64,000 nucleotides of DNA, taken from contig CBFHKY010000012.1 in assembly GCA_965656525.1 (NCBI GenBank), positions 46,572-110,571 on the forward strand, read 5' to 3'. Origin of the DNA: Pseudomaricurvus sp965656525. GTDB lineage: Bacteria; Pseudomonadota; Gammaproteobacteria; Pseudomonadales; Cellvibrionaceae. This document shows positions 57,220 to 64,000 of the stretch, piece by piece. How positions within the stretch are numbered: the first letter of the stretch is position 1; every line of letters starts with the position of its first letter. Both the position numbers and the translations under genes were made by a program. The notes beneath the pieces were generated by a model. The model was not told where the DNA came from. It saw nothing but the letters and a program-made list of their open reading frames with translations, and searched no databases.

Positions 57220-57616
57220 AGCTTAATACCTTTATAGAATAAGCGGCTTAGCGAATTTAACCGTTCAGACCATAAAAACACGCCACCTCTCTCGCCGTGG
57301 CAAGTGAGAAACTTGAATGATCAAAACTCAATAACTTCAGTATAGTGGACGATAAGGTATGATCCAGTCGCGCAATGCGCCGATGCTTTAACAGCAGTAA
57401 CGAGCTTGAAACGGGACACAAGAAAGCGGCAATCACCCTGCCTAGAAGCTACGCCTAACTAACGCTATCGAAGAAGAGCGCGCTCAGCCACAGGTGAGAG
57501 CCCATCAACATCAAAATCAGTGCCACAAGCTTAAAGTAGCCAACTTTTACTGTTCCAAGTAAACCGTTACACTGAGGCTGTCCGACATCAATTCTTTTCG
57601 ATAACGGAGAAATAGT
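57220..57616. other. Intergenic region upstream of the hypothetical gene at 57617
   Basis: A 397-bp divergent interval. GGAG lies just before the ATG at 57617. No convincing promoter pair, RNA gene or long hairpin is visible. Confidence 0.45.
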
Positions 57617-58231
57617 ATGGGTTATGGGTCCAGCGCACGTCGCGACATGTCAGCCATGGCATGGTGGCTTATTCCGCTTGGAATAATGATCACGGTGTTG
57701 ATCTTGCTGTTTGGTAAACCCGAAGAACCAGAAAAATCACTGGTGGTAACGGAATCCACCGCTGATTACCAACGAGTGAGACTGCCCTACGTGGGCGACG
57801 CCACTGGTGACTTAGACAGACAATTTCGACCACTTTCCTCTAAACGTCACGAAAATCTACAAAGCCAACTGAAACAGTTTCGAGCGGACTATCGACCCGC
57901 TGCGCCACGCTTACAGGTATGGGCTAAGCCAGAGCTAGCAAATCGCGTAAAGGTCGCCGAACAGTTGGGGCGCGACCTTTCCAAGCACGAACTAGGCAAA
58001 AAAGTTGAAAAGCTGCCAGAACCACCCACCACCGTTACAGCACCACTGCTGTTGGTGTGTGCCGAAGAAGACAAACGCATCGCGCAACAACTACTGGCCG
58101 CACTGTCTGTCTATTTAACGGGCGAGGTGGAGCTGTATTTTGATGACACCACGAGCTTAAGCGAAATGAAATTGTACCTGCTGGGTGATCCTGCTTTTGA
58201 TCGTCAAGGCGTGGCGGTATTTAGTCGATAA
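57617..58231 (+). CDS. Membrane-anchored hypothetical protein
   Basis: I do not recognise this 204-residue protein. A short basic N terminus (SSARRD) precedes one membrane helix (about 14-33, MAWWLIPLGIMITVLILLFG). A charged extracytoplasmic or cytoplasmic part of about 170 residues has a Pro-rich spacer near residue 136 and a C-terminal alpha/beta-like segment (APLLLVCAEEDKRIAQQLL). A good GGAG ribosome site and a strong terminator mark it as a real, single-gene unit. No functional motif is evident. Confidence 0.7.
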   Translation: MGYGSSARRDMSAMAWWLIPLGIMITVLILLFGKPEEPEKSLVVTESTADYQRVRLPYVGDATGDLDRQFRPLSSKRHENLQSQLKQFRADYRPAAPRLQVWAKPELANRVKVAEQLGRDLSKHELGKKVEKLPEPPTTVTAPLLLVCAEEDKRIAQQLLAALSVYLTGEVELYFDDTTSLSEMKLYLLGDPAFDRQGVAVFSR

Positions 58232-58277
58232 GCCGCCCCAAGGATGACTAAAATCCCTACTTAAAATAAGATACTCC

Positions 58278-58312
58278 AAAAAGTTAACTCCACATTGTGA
58301 GTTAACTTTTTT
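58278..58312 (+). terminator. Intrinsic terminator of the hypothetical gene
   Basis: AAAAAGTTAACTC (58278-58290) and GAGTTAACTTTTT (58299-58311) are perfect 13-bp arms around an 8-nt loop with a T tail, 46 bp after the stop. Confidence 0.88.
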
Positions 58313-58388
58313 CTGCTCGCCCTTTTCCAGCCTCCCCCAAGAAAATGTATAACTTTCCTTTCGTGACAAGGGAAGATTCTATTCTAGG

Positions 58389-58644
58389 ATTTTTAAGTCT
58401 CAATAAAATTCTCTAGGGAGAGCTTCAGTGATTAAAATTAAACTAATATTGGCGACGAGCTTACTTANNNNNNNNNNNNNNNNNNNNNNNNNNNNNNNNN
58501 NNNNNNNNNNNNNNNNNNNNNNNNNNNNNNNNNNNNNNNNNNNNNNNNNNNNNNNNNNNNNNNNNATTTTTAAGTCTCAATAAAATTCTCTAGGGAGAGC
58601 TTCAGTGATTAAAATTAAACTAATATTGGCGACGAGCTTACTTA
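58389..58644. other. False assembly gap with 79-bp duplicated flanks
   Basis: The 79 bp at 58389-58467 and 58566-58644 are identical around 98 N, the same pattern and the same 79-bp length as at 54849. One copy is real. Confidence 0.93.
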
Positions 58645-58712
58645 TCGCTCAAAGTACTTTTGCAGCGGATACTCCAAACATCAGTGGTAGCGCCAGTATA
58701 ACCCTTAGCTGA
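58605..58712 (+). CDS. Small predicted secreted peptide (35 residues), possibly truncated
   Basis: A GTG-started frame preceded by GGGAGAG encodes a typical Sec signal peptide (basic MIKIKL, hydrophobic ILATSLLIAQSTFA) with a likely cleavage site after TFA. The mature part would be about 15 residues, rich in Ser, Thr and Ile. It then ends at TGA. It may be a real small peptide, or the start of a longer exported protein cut by a stop or a frameshift. Sequence quality nearby is poor (gap artefact). I know no family. Confidence 0.4.
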   Translation: MIKIKLILATSLLIAQSTFAADTPNISGSASITLS

Positions 58713-58897
58713 TGGGTCAACCCTTTAATGAGGTTTAATATTTCATACTTATCTGTGTGAGCAATCACTAGGAGTACAGCAAAACACCCAAGCCTACCGA
58801 CTCAAGCCCTAAAAACAAAACGCCTGCGGTAAAGCGCCGTATTGGCTCTGAACAATCGGCTACCCGTGCACGGCTGCTTCACATTACCGAGCAGTTA

Positions 58898-59401
58898 ATG
58901 CGCAACGAAGGTTACGCGGCGGTGAGTTCCCGCAGAGTGGCAAAAGAAGCGGATGTAAAGGCATCGCTGGTGCATTATTACTTTCCTACTACAGACGATT
59001 TGTTCCTCGCGTTGTTTCAGCGAGCCGCCGATGAAGAAGTGATAAAACAAGATGAAGCGCTCTCGACACCAGACGCCCTGGAAACCCTTTGGGGCTCTTA
59101 CTGTAATCGTGACCGCACGGTATTAGCGATGGAATTTATGGCGCTGGCAAATCACCGCCCTGCGATTCGACAGGAAATCAATCAATACACCGAACGTACA
59201 CGAAAAAGCCGCGCAGAACTGCTTGGCACACTGATCCAATCCAAGGCGACAGAATCCAACTCTTGTTCTGCTGCTGGCCTGAGCGTGTTATTGGTTGCGG
59301 TTGCCAGAACACTGATCACAGAGAAGGAGCTTGGTATTTCCTTCGGTCATGACGAGGCCAAAATCTTTATCGATCAGCTGCTGAGCCAGCTGGAAGGCTA
59401 A
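58898..59401 (+). CDS. TetR-family transcriptional regulator (start codon unclear)
   Basis: The first standard ATG (58898) gives 167 residues but cuts into the DNA-binding domain. The frame continues upstream to a stop at 58769. It encodes RARLLHITEQL just before the ATG, which is the normal first helix of TetR proteins. The helix-turn-helix SSRRVAKEADVKASLVHYYF is clear, with the typical FPTTDDLFLALF after it. No ATG, GTG or TTG occurs in the 42 upstream codons, although AGGAG is present at 58770-58774. A lost start codon, a non-standard start or a sequencing error is likely. It probably controls the dioxygenase-SDR-SnoaL genes that follow on the same strand. Confidence 0.82.
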   Translation: MRNEGYAAVSSRRVAKEADVKASLVHYYFPTTDDLFLALFQRAADEEVIKQDEALSTPDALETLWGSYCNRDRTVLAMEFMALANHRPAIRQEINQYTERTRKSRAELLGTLIQSKATESNSCSAAGLSVLLVAVARTLITEKELGISFGHDEAKIFIDQLLSQLEG

Positions 59402-59487
59402 CCCCACTTTTTTATTGAATATTGACCTGCCTGCCATTTTGCCGATATGAATATTGAACACCTGTTCAGCAAGACATAGAGGCCGAT

Positions 59488-60324
59488 ATGAATACCACGA
59501 CAGATACGGCGATTAACGAGTTAACTCGTATTGATCTAACCCCGAATATTGCCAGTGAATTGCGAGCCGATACCAATGCACTGCTGAGAGGGGAATTTTC
59601 TAGCCAGATCCTATCTTTACTTGAAGAACGTGGGGTTGTGGCTTTTCGTGAATTGAACCTAACAGATGAGCAGCAACTGGCTTTCACGCAGACTCTTAAC
59701 ACCACAGACATCACTGATTACAAGGTGACAAAGATCACAATGGACCCACTGGAAAACCCCAATGCCGATTACATCAAAGGAGCTTTTTACTGGCACATTG
59801 ATGGCACCATGTTGGATATTCCTGTGTTTGCTTCGATCATGAGTTCTCGCCGTTTTTCAGAAACGGGCGGGGAAACCGAGTTTTCCAATACCTATGCGGC
59901 CTATGACGCTTTATCTGAAGAAGAAAAATCTGAACTGGAAAATCTTCAGGTTGTGCATATGTTCGAAACTGCACAATTGTATGTAAACCCAGAGCCTGAT
60001 TACGAAACCCTGAAAACTTGGCAGGCATTTAAACCTAACGTTCTGCCTCTAGTCTGGACTCACCGTTCCGGCCGTAAATCCCTTGTGATTGGATCAACCG
60101 CTTCGCACATCGAAGGTATGGGATTAAGAGAAGGTAAAGCCTTGTTAACCAAGCTACGCGATTGGGCGACAAAACCTGAATTCGTCTACAGCCATGAATG
60201 GAAACTGGGGGATTTGGTCATCTGGGACAATACCGGAACCATGCACCGGGCGACACCATACCCTCTTAATAGCGGACGATTGATGTACAGAACTCAACTC
60301 GCCGGTGATGAGCCATTTATGTGA
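59488..60324 (+). CDS. TauD/TfdA-family Fe(II)/2-oxoglutarate-dependent dioxygenase
   Basis: A 278-residue enzyme of the taurine dioxygenase fold. The iron triad is H103 and D105 in YWHIDGTM and H253 in TGTMHRATPYP; R264 or R268 would bind the 2-oxoglutarate carboxylate. The N-terminal half is short but complete. Such enzymes hydroxylate small sulfonates, phenoxy acids, carnitine-like molecules or natural products. Here the SDR and SnoaL-like neighbours point to oxidation of a hydrophobic or polyketide/terpenoid-like compound rather than taurine. There are no sulfonate transporter genes nearby. The distance to TetR is 86 bp and to the SDR gene 54 bp. Confidence 0.88.
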   Translation: MNTTTDTAINELTRIDLTPNIASELRADTNALLRGEFSSQILSLLEERGVVAFRELNLTDEQQLAFTQTLNTTDITDYKVTKITMDPLENPNADYIKGAFYWHIDGTMLDIPVFASIMSSRRFSETGGETEFSNTYAAYDALSEEEKSELENLQVVHMFETAQLYVNPEPDYETLKTWQAFKPNVLPLVWTHRSGRKSLVIGSTASHIEGMGLREGKALLTKLRDWATKPEFVYSHEWKLGDLVIWDNTGTMHRATPYPLNSGRLMYRTQLAGDEPFM

Positions 60325-60378
60325 GCTACCCTTAACGCAAAAGAATACATTTCAAACCGCAGAGAAGAAAAAAAGACT

Positions 60379-60955
60379 ATGTCAAATAACCCACCTGTAG
60401 CTGTCGTTACCGGCGCTAGCCATGGTGCTGGCCGCGGCATTGCCATTGCACTGGGGCAGTCTGGATGCACAGTTTACGTAACTGGCCGCTCAGAAAAAAC
60501 CGGCGATGCGAATTTGCCTGGTACCATTTATGAAACCGCCGATGCCATAACAGCAGCGGGTGGTAAAGGCGTTGCTGTGCGGGTTGATCACGGGATAGAC
60601 AGCGAGGTCGAAGCTCTGTTTAAACAAGTTGAAGCCGAACAAGGCAGGCTCGATATTTTGGTGAACAACGCCTNNNNNNNNNNNNNNNNNNNNNNNNNNN
60701 NNNNNNNNNNNNNNNNNNNNNNNNNNNNNNNNNNNNNNNNNNNNNNNNNNNNNNNNNNNNNNNNNNNNNNNCGGTCATGTGATCTGGGGTATCTACAATG
60801 ACCCTGATCGCCAACAGCTCAATGGTAAAACGGTAATCGGCGCAGAAATGGCAGTGCAGTACGATTTTAAAGATAAGACTGGCCGCCAGCCTGCTTCTTG
60901 CCGCGCCACACACGGGGTCGAGCCGCGTATACAGCACCCCTACACCATTCGCTAA
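60379..60955 (+). CDS. Short-chain dehydrogenase/reductase (interrupted by an assembly gap)
   Basis: The N-terminal part (98 residues) has the NAD(P) motif TGASHGAG starting at T11 and ends in LDILVNNA, the SDR NNAG region. After the gap, 60773-60955 encodes 60 residues (LNGKTVIGAEMAVQYDFKDK is in it) that resemble the C-terminal end of DHRS1-like SDRs, as does the N-terminal half. A complete enzyme of about 290-310 residues would need about 400 missing bases, so the 98-N run is too short. The YxxxK active site is in the missing part. Confidence 0.82.
60674..60771. other. Assembly gap (98 N) in the SDR gene, probably undersized
   Basis: The flanks are not duplicated. The two SDR parts together are about 130 residues short of a normal protein, so the true gap is likely several hundred bases. 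Confidence 0.8.
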
Positions 60956-60990
60956 TCGTTTGAGCATCGAGAGCCTAAAGGTAAATCACT

Positions 60991-61551
60991 ATGGATCAAA
61001 ACCAAACACTGGAACAATTAATTAAAGAAGTGCAATACCTCAAGGATAGAACCGCCATTCTAGATTGTATTGCTCACCATGCACGGGCACACGATCGCTT
61101 CGATGTAGGTATGTTAACTGCCGCCTATCACAAAGATGGTATCGACGAACACGGCTACGCCATCAACACCGGCCCTAAATACGCTGAGTGGGCAAACGCC
61201 ATTCACGCAGCCGGTGCAGAGTTGCACACCCACAACATCACAACACATACTTGTGACATCGATGGGGATGTGGCCCATTGTGAAAGTTACGTAATTGTTG
61301 GTTTACTGAATAAAGATGGCGACAGTGCGCGAATGATCAGCGGTCGCTATATTGATCGGCTGGAAAAACGTGAGGGTGAATGGAAGATTGCCTTGCGACG
61401 TTCCACCGTGGACTTGCTGTTGTCCGGTGATGCCAAAATTCTAAAAGCCCCAATTTTTAAAGAGCAGGGTTACACAAAAGGTTTGCGCAATACATCCGAC
61501 GTTTCTTATCAAAGGCCGTTAACGCTAGATGAAACACCAGAGCGTTGGTAA
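60991..61551 (+). CDS. SnoaL-like (NTF2-fold) protein
   Basis: A 186-residue protein of the SnoaL_4/BaiE-type group. The N-terminal helix LKDRTAILDCIAHHARAHDR, the strand AHCESYVIVGLL, and GRYIDRLEKREGEWKIALRR form the cone-shaped fold. Members are dehydratases, isomerases or ring-hydroxylating small subunits that act on steroids, polyketides or aromatics. It lies 35 bp after the SDR and on the same strand as the dioxygenase and TetR, so a common substrate is likely. The natural substrate cannot be stated. Confidence 0.8.
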   Translation: MDQNQTLEQLIKEVQYLKDRTAILDCIAHHARAHDRFDVGMLTAAYHKDGIDEHGYAINTGPKYAEWANAIHAAGAELHTHNITTHTCDIDGDVAHCESYVIVGLLNKDGDSARMISGRYIDRLEKREGEWKIALRRSTVDLLLSGDAKILKAPIFKEQGYTKGLRNTSDVSYQRPLTLDETPERW

Positions 61552-61614
61552 AAAGTTTTGCTTCGCGAACAAAAACATTGTGTGCAACCGCTAGCCTTAC
61601 CCCGCACAGCTCTA

Positions 61615-63304
61615 TTACGCACTTTTCTTTTTGCGTTTAACTTTATTTTTTACGGGCTTAATCTCAGCAATCTCCGTTGGAGCGTACAACAACTTTTCGT
61701 ATGCCTTAGCCGAGGTTTCCCACAAAAAATGTGATTGCACCGCGCCTTCTTTTAACGCCGCCCATGCACTTGGGTTATCGCAATACAGCGTTAACGCATC
61801 CATTGTCGTGTTAATGAAGTTGGTGGCTTTCTCGGCCATATTACTGCCGGTAAACGTAAATCCATTTTCACCATTAATAACCGTATCTTTCAAGCCTCCT
61901 GTCGCGTTGGCAATACACGGCATCCCCCCGCGCATGGCCAACATCTGACTGATACCGCAGGGCTCGTAAATACTGGGCATTACAAAAAGGTCAGCATAGC
62001 TGTAAAGTGCCGTTGCCAGTGCTTCTGAATAACCGTTTAAAAACAAAAAATTATCGTGCTTGGCCATGCATCGAGTAAAGAAGTGATCGTATTCGACATC
62101 ACCGCTGCCCACCATCAAAAAAATCCCTTTACCCAAGTGCGACAACATTTCTTCCAATACTGTGTGTTGCCCATAAGGGGCGATGAATAAACCCAGTTTT
62201 TGGTGCGTCATTCGTCCAACAGACAGTAGTACGGGTACTTGCGGTGTGCGCTTGCGCGCCCAAAGGTGAATTTTACGCAACGCAAAATAGTAGCTGGCNN
62301 NNNNNNNNNNNNNNNNNNNNNNNNNNNNNNNNNNNNNNNNNNNNNNNNNNNNNNNNNNNNNNNNNNNNNNNNNNNNNNNNNNNNNNNNNNNNNNNNNNCG
62401 CCCACTTTTCCAGACATTCATCCATTAAACGATACAAAGATTTAGTATCAATATTCGGCAGTGCATGGCTGTAATCACAACCGTTTAAAATGCCAAAAAG
62501 GCGGCCTTGTGATTGGACTTCTAGCAAATCTGACTCTAACCCCTCACCACCCACTACGCCTTCTTCCCAGTGGCTGGGCTGAAGAATTTCTTGTGCGTAG
62601 GTTGGGGATACCGTATTGACTTTATCGGCTAGTCGTATCCCTGCTCGCATAAAATTAACGCAATCGAGGCTGAATGGATCGCCTATGTCACCGGTGTTGT
62701 AGTTCAGGTGAGGAAACCAACCTTCCAGTGAGGAATCATCGCCTTTGAGCGGCCGCACCCCTTGAATAGAAAGGTTATGGATGGAATACACCGTACGTGC
62801 CGCTTTCAGTGCACGGTAGGTGGGTGAATATTCCCGCAGAATCAAGACATTGGCGCTGTGCCAATCGTGGCAATGAATGACATCGGCTGGGGGAATAATG
62901 TCTTGAATTAAGACTTCGCATACAGCACTACAAAAGAGTGCAAACTTGTGTGCATCCGTAGCAAAAGGGCCGTAATGATCGCTGCAATAAATGGCGCCGA
63001 CACCACCTGCCGCAAACAACCAGTGTTCCAGAATAAAATGAGTAACGTTTGGGTGTGTGTCTTTCGATGCCGTGACACTGAACAATTCAAGCGTTTCCGT
63101 GTGGCCTGCAAACGGAGCTGAGAGCTGAGTAATCGGTGTCGCTCGATCGTTGTTGGCAAGAACACCATAACCTGGACTAATCACTGAAACACGATGGCCC
63201 TGTGCCGCCAACGCTAACGGTAAATCGCGAACAACATCCCCCAGTCCACCTACTTTTCCACCCGCAAGTGCGTCATTTTCCGCCGCCACCATTACAATAT
63301 GCAT
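61615..63304 (-). CDS. glgA: Glycogen synthase, GT5 family (interrupted by an assembly gap)
   Basis: This enzyme elongates alpha-1,4-glucan from ADP-glucose. The N-terminal part has the ADP-glucose loop KVGGLGDVVRDLPLAL (K17), VIHCHDWHSA and NTVSPTYAQEI. The C-terminal part has LSVGRMTHQKLG, then MPSIYEPCGISQMLAMRGG, the retaining GT-B signature. A run of 100 N (62299-62398) splits it, and the frame differs on the two sides, so the true gap length is not 100. About 530 residues are visible plus the gap. A Lys/Arg-rich tail ends the protein. It follows glgC by 111 bp on the same strand. Confidence 0.93.
62299..62398. other. Assembly gap (100 N) in glgA
   Basis: Exactly 100 N. The reading frame changes across it, which shows that the number is a placeholder. 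Confidence 0.95.
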
Positions 63305-63415
63305 ATCGTTCCTTTACGACGACTGCGATGTTCAGCCGTAATTCTCTTTTAAATATTCAACATCACAACAAAGATTAACGGCGACAAAAAAGGCTATACC
63401 CACACATCAACACAG

Positions 63416-64000
63416 TCAGATACTGCCGACCTGTTGCCCCAACATTTCACGAGTGACTAAGGTAACGCCTTTTTCCGTGACTCGAAAACCTCTAGCGATG
63501 TCCATGTCTTTATTGTGACCGATTTCGGTACCTTCAGGTATGACACAGCCGCGATCAATAATAACCCGCTTCAAACGACAGTGGCGTTTTATAATCACCT
63601 CCGGTAATACAACGGCCTCTTCAATTAACGAATAAGAATGGATTCGCACGTTCGAAAACAACAGAGATTTTCTTACCGTAGACCCAGAAATAATGCAGCC
63701 ACCACTGATGATGGAATCATACGCGGCACCGCGACGATCATCATCATCAAACACAAATTTTGCCGGTGGCTGCTGTTCTTGAAAGGTCCAGATTGGCCAC
63801 CGTGGGTCGTACAAATTCAGTGCCGGTGTCGGATCGATCAGTTCCATATTAGCTTCAAAAAATGAGTCTAATGTACCGACATCACGCCAATAGGGTACAG
63901 CGCCTAAAGCTGGATCATTAAATCGATAAGCAAACACATTATGCTCATTAATGATCGAGGGAATAATGTTCTTGCCAAAATCATGATCTGACTCCATGTT
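63416..64000 (-). CDS. glgC: Glucose-1-phosphate adenylyltransferase, C-terminal part (start outside the window)
   Basis: This is the first committed enzyme of glycogen synthesis, making ADP-glucose from ATP and glucose 1-phosphate. The visible 194 residues cover the end of the nucleotidyltransferase domain (DHDFGKNIIPSI, PYWRDVGTLDSFFEANMELI) and the left-handed beta-helix (SGGCIISGSTV, then VIIDRGCVIPEGTEIG). The end VTREMLGQQ matches the Escherichia protein. The frame is open at the right edge. It is upstream of glgA, as in most bacterial glycogen operons. Confidence 0.96.
   Translation of the reverse strand, partial: NMESDHDFGKNIIPSIINEHNVFAYRFNDPALGAVPYWRDVGTLDSFFEANMELIDPTPALNLYDPRWPIWTFQEQQPPAKFVFDDDDRRGAAYDSIISGGCIISGSTVRKSLLFSNVRIHSYSLIEEAVVLPEVIIKRHCRLKRVIIDRGCVIPEGTEIGHNKDMDIARGFRVTEKGVTLVTREMLGQQVGSI

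Noticed and set aside
1..64000. CRISPR array, prophage, insertion sequence or rRNA operon
   Set aside because: No regularly spaced repeats, transposase, integrase, phage structural genes or rRNA sequence were seen.

Overview
The window reads as a marine-type gammaproteobacterial chromosome from a draft assembly. Base composition looks near 50% GC by eye. The housekeeping gene order (folB-tsaD divergent from rpsU-yqeY-dnaG-rpoD, rnr-rlmB, ettA, a cyd operon with cydP and cydX) is gammaproteobacterial. A Cellvibrionales or Oceanospirillales relative is possible, but I cannot fix the genus. Six runs of N interrupt genes. At least two of them are artefacts of contig overlaps that were never merged.

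Layout. 0-12 kb: the tail of an ArsJ-like MFS transporter, a DEAD-box RNA helicase with a long leader, a sensor HD-GYP phosphodiesterase, amtB, a group II truncated globin coupled to rlmB, and rnr. 12-22 kb: tRNA-Leu(CAG) with promoter and terminator, a TPR-sulfotransferase, a sodium/solute symporter, a GH13_18 sugar phosphorylase, a RibB-type DHBP synthase with a degenerate GTP cyclohydrolase II half, an MFS carrier, a Dabb protein and an EamA exporter. Two perfect 7-bp x5 tandem repeats sit just behind stop codons here. 22-27.5 kb: cydP-cydA-cydB-cydX-ybgE (ybgE frameshifted in this sequence), opposite a sigma-54 activator. A textbook -24/-12 site and an inverted repeat lie between them. 27.6-35.5 kb: two paralogous membrane-anchored coiled-coil proteins bracket an MHYT hybrid kinase and an HD-GYP response regulator.

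35.6-47.4 kb: a CoA-acylating aldehyde dehydrogenase, ettA, a small DksA-type zinc-finger protein, folB, tsaD, the macromolecular synthesis operon rpsU-yqeY-dnaG-rpoD, an EmrE-type SMR pump and a CAU tRNA (probably Ile2). 47.5-58 kb: an Nramp-like transporter lacking the DPGN motif, an unrecognised 665-residue protein with a papain-like Gln/Cys/His/Asn pattern, a BLUF photoreceptor, a chemoreceptor, a PilJ/NarX-type hybrid kinase and a membrane-anchored hypothetical. 58.4-61.6 kb: a small secreted peptide frame, then TetR, TauD-like dioxygenase, SDR and SnoaL-like protein, which resemble a small catabolic or tailoring cluster. 61.6-64 kb: glgA and the end of glgC.

The genes fall into core information processing, respiration under low oxygen (sigma-54-linked cytochrome bd), carbon storage and alpha-glucoside use (glgCA, GH13_18), and dense signalling (two HD-GYP proteins, two hybrid kinases, a chemoreceptor and a BLUF protein, but no GGDEF protein in view). 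The best candidates for something undescribed are the duplicated coiled-coil/MHYT/HD-GYP locus, the papain-like protein, and the sigma-54 control of the bd oxidase.
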